Source of the DNA: Lutraria lutraria
Taxonomy: Eukaryota > Mollusca > Bivalvia > Venerida > Mactridae
Direction: 5' to 3'
Assembly (NCBI GenBank): GCA_964023205.1
Contig: OZ026841.1
Location: 31,076,399-31,140,398 of the forward strand
DNA: 64,000 nucleotides
In this document: positions 44,575-56,769 of the stretch, piece after piece
Layout: each line of letters opens with the position of its first letter
How positions within the stretch are numbered: position 1 is the stretch's first letter
Program-made: the position numbers and the translations under genes
Notes under the pieces: generated by a model
Databases searched by the model: none
Told to the model about the DNA's origin: nothing
The model's input: only the letters and a program-made list of their open reading frames with translations

Positions 44575-45445
44575 ATTACCGTTACCGAAAAATATGTTTG
44601 ACAGTAATATTTTTTGTTATTCTAGATAATAATAATTCATCAATTTGAACAATTGCTTTGGCCATAATAAGTTAGTAGCGGCGTTACTTGTCGATCAAAT
44701 GCATGATTTTTACTTTATTGCACTACATATGTTCTGTAATTTACGTTACCCCGCGTTACCCTAAAATGACAAGGAAATGACAGTTGTATATGTTAAATTA
44801 ACACAAAAGCAGTCGTAAACAATGTTTTTATTTATATTAGCCAAATACTACCACATATTCATGTGTTTCTTTCATTGAATGCTCGTTTATGTCTTCATTT
44901 TACGTAAAATACGTTACATATAAAAGTATACGTGTTACATGGAAATCATTTATATTACTGTGATCACATATGCTATGATCAAATAGGTATACAGTGATAG
45001 GTAATCATGATACATTCATTAATACCCATAACTGGAAAACATAACTAGTTTCCAATGTTGTAAAGTTTGACTGGCATAATAGTAGTTTACGTTACATAAC
45101 GTTACCTTTATTACGATAAGTAATTAACATGCTTTACAATGCATAAAACATTGATTTAATATACAAAATGTATATACTACCAATACGTACATGTAAATTA
45201 ACATTCGAACTGTTTTAATTCATCACTGATTGTGTTTTACGTTACATGGTTTTATTTGTGTTACTTTTGAAATGATTCATAAACGAGTAACAACATTTGT
45301 ATGAAAATCATCATCGAATGTATTCTAAAAATATGTATCTATGAAACAATCAGATTTACAATGACAGCGACAGTGCAATAAACATTATGCCATTGACACA
45401 CATAAACACGTGTGTGTCATTTACGTTACCATTTGTTACATGATT
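44575..45445. repeat. cluster of (T)TTACGTTAC motifs
   Basis: The word ACGTTAC or GTTAC(A/C) recurs many times, at about 44578, 44742, 44754, 44919, 45092, 45101, 45238 and 45422. Spacing is irregular and no fixed unit is seen. Confidence 0.5.
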
Positions 45446-45780
45446 GTATATATATACACCTGGAAATAAGTTAAGCACACCCCGGAAATTTAAAATTGGT
45501 TGTGATTGAAAGCACTGTCATGAGATGACGACTTAATTGAGCTAAGAAATACTAATTTGATAAGTAGCGATAGCAATTTAGTAATCATAAACCAGTAAAT
45601 TTATGAGTTTAGTTTATTCTTATCCAAATTGTTGAAGCATAAGCAAATGCGCTGTTTTTTACCAAAAATGTAGGTGTTTATAAGTATGGTGTTGGAGCGT
45701 TTACAAAACATTTACTGGTGGATATTTTTGGTAAATGTTGACGATTACTTAACCTTAAATGACATTATGTAGCCAACTTT

Positions 45781-45960
45781 TTAATAACGTGTGTAACCGC
45801 CACGTGCCCGGATGACAGCCTCAACCCTTCTCATCATGGCGTCTAATGAGATAAATTTTGCCATTCTTGGTGCAGAGCTTGTTCCAGTTGTTGCATGTTG
45901 ACTATAGGTGGGTCCAAATTCTGTATTTTCCGGCCCAGGATCTCCCGAGCTCATGCTGTA
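45781..45960 (-). pseudogene. Tc1-like transposase C-terminus, left arm copy
   Basis: The minus-strand frame ends RRVEAVIRARGGYTRY and a stop. That end is typical of the last residues of Tc1-family transposases. Upstream residues are in other frames, so it is only a relic. Confidence 0.65.
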
Positions 45961-46189
45961 ACACAGTTTTTGCAACGGAATGCCATCACCACCATTCCCT
46001 GGCCTGCCATGAGTCCTGATTTAAACCACTGGAACACGTGTGGGAGATCCTGGGCCGGAAAATACAGAATTTGGACCCACCCATAGTCAACCTGCAACAA
46101 CTGGAACAAGCTCTGCACCAAGAATGGCAAAATTTATCTCAAAATCGCATTTGACGCCTTACTGGTAGTATGAGGAGAAGGGTTGAGGC
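45955..46189 (+). pseudogene. Tc1-like transposase DDE C-terminal relic, frameshifted
   Basis: The frame gives WPAMSPDLN, the hallmark segment of the Tc1 DDE domain that normally continues into P-(I/L)-E-H-x-W. Here a one-base loss right after the Asn shifts the frame, and the expected EHVWEILG and LQQLEQAL segments are readable only in another frame. The 730-bp insertion then cuts the end off. Non-functional. Confidence 0.75.
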
Positions 46190-46919
46190 AGGGTCACTCA
46201 AATAGAAGGGTCTGGACTCCGTAAATTAAAGCGTTGGGTAGCGATCACATGATCGCGCGCAAGATGGCCGTCATTGTGAAACGGTGCATTGAAATAGATC
46301 CCCAAATATATATTTACAAATTACTAAACATTATTGGTGTAGAGCTCCACGTAAAGTTAGATCGTAAATATATCCCCTTCTAATTTGACCAATTTCTTAC
46401 GATAAAATCCGTTTATTTATGTTGAAATCCGAAGCATATAATGGACGAAAACTCGTTTTAAGCCCAGATCTAGATTGTTGTCACAAAGCGTGTATATTTC
46501 GTAAGTAAATATAACCCTTTTAAGTTATAGAGTGATGTAGTCGGGATTAATTTCATGTCTTTTAAAGGTTGTTGAAGTAAATCATGCAGTTACTTTTTCA
46601 TATTGATTCCGATGCTAAGAAATAGTGATACATGAATTTGAGCCTTTTTGACGAAGTCGCCATTTTGAGTTTGACCAATTTTACTATTTTTAGTAAGTGA
46701 TTCCGTTTTTAATAATCTTCTATCGCCGAAATGCTTGCAACACATTTTAGAAAGATCAATACTCCGTTAATTCATGATTTTATTTTAAATTTTCGATTTC
46801 TTGATTTTGACTAAATGGAAATAGAAAATCTGTGTGTTCTCTATACAGCACAACTTGATGTTTATACAGAGATAAGCGCCGGAAGAGCACGAGTCCAGAC
46901 CATTCAATTGAAAGACCAT
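46190..46919. mobile_element. 730-bp non-autonomous element with 9-bp target duplication
   Basis: GGTTGAGGC flanks it on both sides (46181-46189 and 46920-46928), and the intact opposite arm shows that site once. The imperfect terminal repeats share GGTCTGGACTC near each end. No coding capacity seen. A 9-bp duplication is what Mutator-like elements make. It contains AAGATGGCCGTCATTG near 46261. Confidence 0.75.
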
Positions 46920-47307
46920 GGTTGAGGCTGTCATCCGGGCACGTGGCGGTTACACACGTTATTAAACATTTGGCTACATAATGTCATTTAAGGTTAAGTA
47001 ATCGTCAACATTTACCAAAAATATCCACCAGTAAATGTTTTGTAAACGCTCCAACACCATACTTATAAACACCTACATTTTTGGTAAAAAACAGCGCATT
47101 TGCTTATGCTTCAACAATTTGGATAAGAATAAACTAAACTCATAAATTTACTGGTTTATGATTACTAAATTGCTATCGCTACTTATCAAATTACTATTTC
47201 TTAGCTCAATTAAGTCGTCATCTCATGACAGTGCTTTCAATCACAACCAATTTTAAATTTCCGGGGTGTGCTTAACTTATTTCTAGGTGTATATATCTTA
47301 GATGTAG

Positions 47308-49713
47308 CACACGGTATAACCGGATGAATGCCCAACAGAGTGATGACTACCCAACAGAGGTAAACACCGATGACGGGTGAGTAGTGGTGTTATATTTCTT
47401 ACCAGCAATTCTCGAATTCGAGCTTTCTTTTGGATCTAAGGATATGTGAATGACCACGAAGGTTGAAATGAACTATTCAAACAGTCTCGCATGCTATCTT
47501 TGTTGAATAAAGCTGATAGCGCCTGTTTATACACGACACGCAGAAAATAATGCTCAAATCTCACATTTATTGCCCGAAATTAAACAGTTTGCGATAGTTT
47601 TGAACTATTTAACCTCACAGATCTAACGAAATATCATCTATGAACAATTATGTAAAGTTACAACTCAGACGGGAAAGCAGTCTGCAGTCTTTCATATCTA
47701 AAGATGTGCATGACTTCTTGAAGATAGGCTCAAGAAAGTTTTTTGTGATACTCAATCACGTCTTATACTTAATACGTGCGTACGCAACTTTCAGTATCGA
47801 ATTCAAACATGTAGTATCGATGACATTTGATAAGTGTAAAAATATTGGACGTAGAAGATTGTATCTAAATTAAATTAGTAGCTGATCAATATAAATGACT
47901 GAAATGCTTTAAATTTGATTACGATTTTAAAGGTATCTAAAAAGCATGAAACTCAGACTTAGACCTCATATGACGGAGTAATGTTGGTTTGTCAAGTAAA
48001 TACTTCCTGCCCACAGGTAACTCTATCATTGAAAAATAATACAAAAATGAAAAGTTTTTTAGCTCACCTGATTTCATCAGGTGAGCTTTTAGGATCGATG
48101 AATGTCCGGCGTCCGTCGTCCGTCCACAATTAGCTTGTTTACACTCTAGCATCCACAGCTCTGAACGAATCGTGATCAAACTTTCTCACAATGAATATGG
48201 CCACAATGTCTTGGAAAAGTTCGATTATGGGCAAAATTGGACAATAACTTCTAGAGTTATGGGCCCTTGACTTACAAAATTTGCTATGTTTAGCTTGTAT
48301 AAACTCTAGCGCCTCATGTATTCACCAATCCTAATCATATTTAGAATTAATGTGTATGACCTTACGGTCTTTGACAAGTTTAGTTATGGGTGGAATCGGT
48401 CCACAACTTCAAGAGTTATATGGGCCCTTGGATTAAGAAATTTGCTACGTTTTAGCTTGTTTCCTTCATTGTTGGTTTTGATCTCAAAATCTACGTAAAA
48501 TGGATTATACGAGATGGAAACTATATTATCTGGTCATTAATTATAGTGCCTTTGTTCTCAAGTGAGCGACCAAGGGCCATCTTGACCCACTTGTTTGTAA
48601 AATTTACACATCTATAGACTCTAATAGAAAATAAAACTAAATATCAATTTCTGTAAAAAAAACTTTATCAATGATACATTTACATGTGTGCCAGCCAATT
48701 TATGTTTAAAAAGGGCTTGCTAAAATATTTTTATCATGCACACCTGACATATAGATTTGGAAGACTGCAGACTGCTTTCCCGTCTGTATAAAAACGGTAT
48801 TACGGGAAGCTTGTTTAAATGACAGTAAAATGACGGAATAGTCTTGATTAGCTTCACTTACCATTAAATTACATTGGATAGTATGCTGAGTATGTATGTA
48901 ATGTCGGAACAGAACTAGGCTGAAAATATATGACTAGATTTCAGAATCTTTACATTCAAATTGATAAAGATTTGTCTTGCAAATGTCATAGATTCTTCGA
49001 GTGACTACAGTATACGTAACTACATGTAGAATGACGGTATATATTGAATAAATGTACATATGTATATGAATAATATACGTGTTAGGCTATCCTAATCAAC
49101 ACTTTCTGTTGAAAAATGCTCATTGACATGTACATTTCCAAAGATTCCATGCTTTACCGGGTAAAAAACGATTGAAACTGCGCAAAATGGCAATTTCATT
49201 AATTCTTTTCCTCAGCCGTGAACGTCATCCATATTTTTTCATTATCTGTCGTTCACGTCATCCCCTCAAAATCTCCTCGGCGGTAAACGTCATCATTTTT
49301 GCGCATACCAGGGTCTCTTTGGAAGGGTCAAACATCGGTTTAAGAGCATGGACAGAGTTGTAACTTTACATAATTGTTCATAGATGATATTTCGTTAGAT
49401 CTGTGAGGTTAAATAGTTCAAAACTATCGCAAACTGTTTAATTTCGGGCAATAAATGTGAGATTTGAGCATTATTTTCTGCGTGTCGTGTATAAACAGGC
49501 GCTATCAGCTTTATTCCACAAAGATAGCATGCGAGACTGTTTGAATAGTTCATTTCAACCTTCGTGGTCATTCACATATCCTTAGATCCAAAAGAAAGCC
49601 CGAATTCGAGAATTGCTGGTAAGAAATATAACACCACTACTCACCCGTCATCGGTGTTTACCTCTGTTGGGTAGTCATCACTCTGTAGGGCATTCATCCG
49701 GTTATACCGTGTG
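47308..49713. mobile_element. 2.4-kb element with about 345-bp inverted repeats and 5-bp target duplication
   Basis: Termini CACACGGTATAACCGGATG and inverse; TGTAG on both sides (47303-47307, 49714-49718). The arms run to about 47665 and 49355 with near identity. The centre holds a nested AGCTCACC repeat (48059-48600) and another inverted pair (GACGGGAAAGCAGTCTGCAG near 47668, inverse near 48770). No transposase was recognised. Superfamily uncertain. Confidence 0.8.
48059..48600 (+). repeat. bivalve-type dispersed repeat (AGCTCACC...GTGAGCG)
   Basis: Begins with a palindrome built of AGCTCACCTGATTTCATC and its inverse, followed by GTCCGGCGTCCGTCGTCCGT. It has GTTATGGGCCCTTG-type internal units and ends TTCTCAAGTGAGCGACCAAG, then GGGCCATCTTG. 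I know such units from bivalve genomes. A second copy, inverted, is at 59508-60365. Confidence 0.75.
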
Positions 49714-50845
49714 TGTAGGCATAATGCAGAACTAAACAAACTGCTACATACACATATTTATAATGCATCTAAATCATGCCAATAACCTACATATATATGT
49801 TATTAGGCCAACCGTTTTTTATCTTCTGTTTTACGGGAGCGCCGACCCTAATTTACCACAAAATCAAATAAAAATAAAACAAGACGTCGTCAATTTTATT
49901 TTTTTTAAATCCGCCGTCTTGAAAAAAATCGTCTACAAAAAAATAGAACAAAACGATGGCGCTTATTGTAATTATTTGAAAACATATTACCAGAACTTCA
50001 GATTCCTTAAATATCGTCTACAATACGCACCAAATAAACTTAAAAATTCCTAACAAAATGTAAATACCTGATGATGCAGCGTTATTAGGTCAAAGTGTGT
50101 ATTGATTCTTTATCATCGATTACTGGTAGGCACAATCAAAACAATGACAGGCACAACTTGCAAAGTTCACAGGTAGATAAACAGTACTGTACTGTTTTAA
50201 AAGTTGTTTTGTTTATTTGTATTGAACAATGTTAATACAAGTAATCTACGTGCATGCAGCTTGAAAATAGTTTAATCTATGTTTCGATTGACAAAAAGAG
50301 TTTATTTTTAGATTTACAACAATGACGATTATTTATATTTTCAAGTTATAAAACAACAAAACATACTTTTCCACATGATTCGTATTTAAGTTCTACTTTG
50401 GTTAAGGCTTTAAAATACGAAGCGGGAAAAAAGGAATGCATTCACAATTACAAGTTGCAGTATTTTCGGATAGTCGATTTTCGATCAAAATTTCGGCGGG
50501 CAAAGTTTTGGGTGTATTGTACGCACTGAAAACAAATAAAGAAAGGATATATGGGGGGGGGGGGGGGGTGCTCATTATATGCACTACAATACGACACCCC
50601 GTATTTTTTGTGCTTATTATTTGGCTTTTTATGCATGCATGCCCATGTATTGGACTAGCATGCACATACAACGTCATTTTTATTTGCACACATTTATAAG
50701 CGTAACTGCATGGGAACACTGTTAATATTTATTGTGATAGGCCTATTTAAGTTTGTTTTTAAAATACAAATAAAAAATTAGTCATACAAAGCGTCTGACA
50801 TACGTAACATGCGAAAACGAAAGTAAGCAAATACTTAAGATAATC
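49714..50845. other. AT-rich region without supported gene
   Basis: Holds a poly-G tract at 50553-50569. A 96-codon ORF at 49763-50053 is not recognised and looks like chance AT-rich reading. Confidence 0.4.
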
Positions 50846-50908
50846 AAAGTACTGAAAGTACTGTCGGACTTGATTTTTACCATACGAGGCAAAAGAGAGA
50901 AATGTGTA
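50846..50908. repeat. 63-bp direct repeat with 63731-63793
   Basis: AGTACTGAAAGTACTGTCGG through GAGAGAAATGTGTA is nearly identical in the two places and in the same orientation, flanking the whole inverted-repeat region. Confidence 0.75.
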
Positions 50909-50992
50909 CCCACATCGTTCGAGCCCATACAAATATTTTTAACATTTAAAATTACGGACCGATTTTTCATTCATATTGTAATGCAGGTCATA

Positions 50993-51762
50993 TGCATGTA
51001 GGTAAATGACATACGCTAGGGCTTGACCATAGTACCTTTGCTAAAATTTTAATATGAAAAAAGCCTGATATTTGGAAAGTTTAATGATTAGCACATTAAT
51101 TGAAGACACTTTAATTGCGTTAAAAACTCTTTATTGTACACAAACTAGTGACCAACACTTCAGTAACAGTAAATAAAAACATTGATTCTTCTGGTTTTAA
51201 CACATCAGAACATCGTCGCATTGAACACATTCAGGGTCACTCATATAAAAGGTCCTGACACAGCAGAGTAAGACCTATACGACCTATTGTTAACCCGGTG
51301 TTGCATGAAATTCAGACGTGATTATGTAATTCTAAATAATCTGGCGTAAAAGGAACTCTTAAACTGTAATTTTTAAAAGCACGTATCCAGTAATTTACGT
51401 TCGTATTTAGCGACTCGAATTATTATTCGTAAGCCGCAGTTTAAACATTGAACCTTCGATGTTTACCTGACATGAACTCATTCAATAAATCAAACTCCCC
51501 ACACCGGTTACGCTTTGCTACTAGCCACTGCGGGGGAGTGAGTCTATAAATAGCGATTCCGTCATCAAACTAACACTATTTGGTGTGAATATCACGGAAA
51601 TACGATTAGATGAGAATTCGCTTTGTAATATTAAGAAATGTTAGAAAGGCACAAAACACATACATCGACGGTAGATTGTTGCAAATGCATGAATACGTCC
51701 GTAGAGATGTTTCTGAACCATCGAACGAAAACCGGAATTAGTAGTACTTTTACGGCAAGATA
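50993..51762 (+). repeat. left part of a 1-kb dispersed repeat, copy 1
   Basis: Matches 62880-63606 in inverted orientation at high similarity. Contains GTCTATAAATAGCG (TATA-like) at 51541-51554. Continues at 55663 after the 3.9-kb insertion. Confidence 0.8.
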
Positions 51763-54700
51763 TCGTCGGTGGGCGATGCAAACCTCGTATCTAAAATGCC
51801 TACTTTTCAGGAGAGGAAAAAAGAAATTCTCATATTTTTTCTACTAACCATAACTAGCTTTCAGGGGCTTTTTTAAGTTAATTATTCGTCAATAGATATA
51901 TTTTACTTCACTTTCTGTCTTTACAAGTAGCTTTAATGCCGCAAACTTAGATACGATAATTTCGCATTTAAAATAGTTCCAAAATTTGAGGTACGTCATA
52001 TACCATATTTTCTATCATAAATTTTCATGAAAGTCATGCTGAAATTGCAGATACGACATTTTCATTCTGCGAAAAAAACTTTCGTAAAGTAGTTTATCTT
52101 CAGGTTATGACTTACTGTCGTAATAAAGATTATTATTTTACATCTTTATTATGTAAACGATTTAATTTCAGGTATCAAAACATTATTTAACTAAGTGACG
52201 CTATATTGGTGGACTGCAGAATGTAAACCGAAAATAAAACATACATTTGTTTTACGAAACAGTGGTACAAGTTCACACATTTACCATCATTCCACGAACT
52301 AGACATACAAAAGTAAACTATTTCTGAACGCAATGATTTCTATTTGAAATACAAGAACAAATAAACTTAAATAATGTAACTACATCGCAAAATCATAACA
52401 ATTTAGACTATTATCCTGTAATACTACTAGTACTGAACGTAAACAACAAATAACTCAACCTACCCAAAGCATAATCATAAATGTATTATTTACCATTATA
52501 TTAATTCAGTATATCATTCAGAAAAAGACAGATACATTCATGTAATTATGAGTATGTAAATACCGCAATATTGTTTAAGTTGATATTGACTATTTAAAAA
52601 TGTATTGTATCAACTGTAGCCCAATTCGACCGGAAAACGGTTAGAAACATTAAATTTGTGTAACTGTATCAGGACTGCATGTCTTGCCTTGTTGAAGTTT
52701 CTTTCTAGTCACTGATATTTTCATTAGTTTATTTTTGTGATAGTTTAAATGAAGATTACATCATGCACTTGATTAATGAAAATTCTCATTTTCATTAAAA
52801 TCCAAGCTTGAAAGCTAGTTCTTAAAGTTTTAAACTCCCAAGATATCGCAAAATGTATTGCAATACAGTGATCAATGCGTATCCCAATTTATCGCGATAC
52901 GAAATTTCCCACAATACCCATCCCTAGTAAATAAATACCATCTCATGGCAAGTTCAAAATTACATAGCACATTGTACACCAACCCTTTAACGCAAACAAA
53001 TTAATATTCTTACCTTAAAACAAACAAAACAACAACAAAAGAAAAAAACGTGACAATTTAGTATTTTAAACAACTCTGTTTACATGATTCATTAATCTCA
53101 ATTCCCTTGGTCTAATCCACACGAAAATGTGGCAGAAGTCATGATATAAGTTATCGAAACAATTATTGTAAATTAATTCAGGTGTGCACCACCTTTTTAA
53201 CAAAGCTTGAAAACAAGATATAAGTGAAAATGACGTAGTGAATTTTACCATGGGTAAATATGATTATGTAGTTTGTCTGAGTTTTGCCTGCTATAATGCG
53301 ACAGTAGCGTTAGTAACTCTTCAGGAAATTTTCTGGCAAAACATCTCCTTTCAGAACTTTCTTCTTCAGTATTTGTAACTTTTCTTTTATTCCGTGATCC
53401 TTGTGATCAACCCAATTATAAATCATACTTTCTTTCTAACATACTATTACCTACTTGTACTTTTACGTCTCCTTTGAATAAATAAAAGATGTACAAATAT
53501 TTCTTTACTGTTGTCTACTTCAACCAGTTTCATTATTCGTCTCGTGTATTCTACCAGTCACCATACAATCATACTAGGGTAATATCTTTCATCGGTCACT
53601 CAGCAGCGTCGCTGAATTTTCATCAAAATATTGGCTTCTGTTTTTAAGTTTTTTCTTCTTATATAGGTTTGAACTGATGCAGTCGGTTGGTGAGCCGCCA
53701 GTTGGTTTTAATGATAATTAACGTAGGCCCATCTTAGTCAGACGCCCGGCAAAAAGAGAAATAATTCGGGAAGCATTATTTAAAAGATAGGTGTCTGATA
53801 AGCCAAATTGGCTGATTCCTTTCAATATGGATGACACAATAATGAACAAAAACTTTTATGTTACTTTTAGGTTTCCCCATTCTTTCCCTTTGCTTATACT
53901 CTTCTGCCAAGTATCGGGTTCCCAAACCCATGTTTTGCTGAATATTTCAGTTTATTGTTTGCATGATAAGTCTCAACTGTGTTATTCGGATCATATGTAT
54001 CGGTTCATTCCGTTTCATTGTTCGTTTAATTATAACGGTTATCTTGTGGGTCTCAGCTGTTCCTCATTGTAGCCGAGTTATTGTTTATTTCAACAGTTTC
54101 TTCATGGTAGATGAAATATGTGTTTATACATATCACTACAACATGACCTCACTCTATACAGTCCTGTTTTGTAGAGGGATTCCCTTTTGGCGCAATTAAG
54201 TTTTATACAAAATGAATATACACTTTCATCGGAATCTGACGATTCATTATCTGACTTCTTTTGAGCCGGGCCCTGTTCAATCCCTCATAGCACCGTCAAA
54301 CTCTTCCTCCGTAAAAGTGAATGACAAATCTTCATCAGGCCTCTGCATATCAGCAAGTACTTTAAAGTAAGTAAGTTTTAGAGAGAGAGAGAGTCTTAAG
54401 ATTATCTTTCATCGATAAGCTATTTACACATTTTAACATCCGTTTGGACATTGGTGTTATGTATATTTGGTTAAAATGTATGATATGCATCTTTAAGGAA
54501 TGTTAAAAGGTTTGCTCACGTAACAACGGAGCTCTCTTTTACTGTGTTATATTAGTTTAATGTACATCTGTAATCAATGTCTGCTCAACAGCGTTTCTAC
54601 CTGATAGACATAATCATGACCAATCGTTCATGTAATAAGACCCAGCTCCACAGTCACTGTATAAAAAGTTTGGACCAAGTTCTTGTGCTGTAATAACCTC

Positions 54701-55662
54701 TGGGAAAGTTATCGATACATAAGGTATCTTACAACAAGTGTAGAATAAGCAGATATCACCATTAGAATCTTCTAAAACCAAAAATCTTCATTTCTGGGTA
54801 GCTGTTGATATCCTAAGTCTAAACGATAAAAGACAACCTCACAACACACATCACATCACCAATTCTTTAAGTCTTTATTTACAGATGCAGTGAAACTACT
54901 GTTAAATGTTTAGCATAACAGTTTTATATCAGGCCACACTTTTCAGACAGAAAATATTGTGCATTATTTGTAGTAAAGCACGTAAGTTATTAAAACAGCT
55001 TGGGTTGATGCTCCGGATATTGTAATAGTATAATAATAATACCTTATAGGCAAGTATAAGTGCTCTTGTAACCATAGTTGAAACGTGGTAAAATACTGTA
55101 TCTCAGTTATATCTAAATAACCTTGCGTTCGAAAAACACGTATCTAAAATTATTCTGATAAAAAAGCATCATATGTCGGGAAAATTGTTTAAAATGTAAA
55201 ACACACGGGTTGCATAATCTTAATTTTTTATTCCCAAGCCCAAAAATTAGCTTTATACCTAACTTGCAAATGATGAAAAGTATGGTATATTGTAGAATAA
55301 GACAAACACCTTTAATATCAAGCAATGATAAACGAATACTGCAAAATTAAGGAAGGATATTATTTAAACAACTCTGTTTTGCCACTTCTTATTGTTATAA
55401 TCTAATATAATTTACTGTTCTTCAAAATAATTAACACAAACCTTATCGCAGCAAACACTTTCTTAGATACGATATTTTCGAAGAAACAAAAAATCACGAG
55501 ATCATTATACGTGTTTTGATCACATAACTTTTTTAAACGTTTCTGATACGCTTTTAAGTCCGGTATTTTCGCATTTTGTGGGGGTTAGGTACGTTGTTTG
55601 ATATCTAAAAGAAAAAATATTCATGAAAATTTAGATACGAGGTTTGCGTCGCCCACCGACGA
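51763..55662. mobile_element. 3.9-kb TA-flanked insertion
   Basis: The 34-bp inverted ends start TCGTCGGTGGGCGA and include CAAACCTCGTATCTAAA. Flanked by TA. The uninterrupted version of the target is present at 62865-62875 (inverted copy), which fixes the borders. Subterminal TAGATACGA words recur near both ends. No transposase recognised inside; a short acidic minus-strand remnant (DMQRPDEDLSFTFTEEEFDG, about 54275-54350) is the only protein-like piece. Confidence 0.78.
54381..54393. repeat. GA microsatellite
   Basis: A short (GA)n run within the 3.9-kb insertion. Confidence 0.9.
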
Positions 55663-56010
55663 TATTTTATTGGACAGTGAAAACGCGGTTTTAATTCTAC
55701 GCATTTGAATATCTCATGTATCTACCGACAAGCACTTATTTAAATACATGACTCTTTCAATGTAGTTACAATAAAATGATTTGAAATATATTTAGATCTG
55801 ACACACTTAATTGGGGAAAGATTCCAGATACTTCTATACAATCACACCATTTAGTTGCGTACTATTTCCTTTATGCGGCATTCTTTTAACCAAGTTTTTA
55901 TGGAGTCCAGCGACAAAATCTTGGTCAACGATTACAAAGGACTTGATTTTATCCAGCGACAAAATCTTGGTCGCTGGACTCCATAACAGCTTGGTTAAAC
56001 AACAAAAAAG
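55663..56010 (+). repeat. right part of the 1-kb dispersed repeat, copy 1
   Basis: Continues the copy cut at 51762 and matches 62590-62870 inverted. Its end holds a hairpin: TATGGAGTCCAGCGACAAAA at 55900-55920 and its inverse at 55968-55985. Confidence 0.75.
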
Positions 56011-56755
56011 AATGTGGTAGAGCTAGTAAGCCTTAGAAGGAGTCGGTGAGAAGTGGTTATAAATACATTTTTGTAATTTTATGTGAATCTAGTCAACAGT
56101 ACCTTAAATGTTCTTTAGAGAACTTCTTTAAAATGGTCTATAATGTGGACTGGTCTTAAAAATTTACTGAATTTATTGATTAAAAAAATGACAGTTTATA
56201 TCTTCACATAACAAAGTTGTAAGAATTGATATACTTCTTTTAGTTTGTCCATCTATCCAAGTCCGTGTGTCTGTATACAGTATTTTGTGAGTGCTGTCTA
56301 GTTGGGCACCTTGTCAGGTTTCATTCAAATGTCATTTTTTTGTAAATTTAGTGTTTATTTTCAAAACAATGATAAGGCAAATTTGAATTAATAAACTTCT
56401 CATGTATACTGTCTATTGGGTTTGCTCTCATCAGCTTTTGTGTATTTTTACAGACTTATATAATATATTTGGCATCTCCAAAATTTGGCAAGATTTGAAT
56501 GAAACTTATCAGGAGTGATGGGTATCAAGTTTGTCAACAGCTTCTGATTGGATATTTTTATATGTCCATGCACTACAGTTGTAGTTGTTCTTGTTGTAAC
56601 TAGTTTGTATGTCTTCATCGCTGTGAACGCACAAACCGTAATCATATCACGACATCGTGGTCTGATTAGTCAGAGAAGGCCTTGAGTTATATTTACACGA
56701 ATCCTTACAGATAATGCACGACAAGGTCATCAAATACACGAGGCGATGCTTAGCG
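56011..56755. other. region upstream of the Cys-rich peptide gene
   Basis: No gene or clear repeat seen apart from ordinary AT-rich DNA; the TATA box of the next gene ends this stretch. Confidence 0.4.
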
Positions 56756-56761
56756 CAATAC

Positions 56762-56769
56762 TATATAAA
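56762..56769 (+). promoter_or_regulatory. TATA box of the Cys-rich peptide gene
   Basis: TATATAAA lies about 64-71 bases before the start codon at 56833, which leaves room for a 5' UTR of roughly 40 bases. Confidence 0.55.

Larger units (their letters stand above)
45455..47292. mobile_element. fold-back Tc1-like element
   Basis: The left arm (45455-45960) is the inverse of the right arm (46022-46189 plus 46929-47292). Ends read TATACACCTGGAAATAAG and inverse, in a TA-rich flank. Each arm carries a copy of the C-terminus of a Tc1-family transposase, so the element is a head-to-head fusion. The right arm is split by a 730-bp insertion. Confidence 0.8.

Noticed and set aside
51638..51847. 69-codon ORF starting MLERHKTHTS in the 1-kb repeat
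   Set aside because: The frame runs across the border of the 3.9-kb insertion and is not kept in copy 2.
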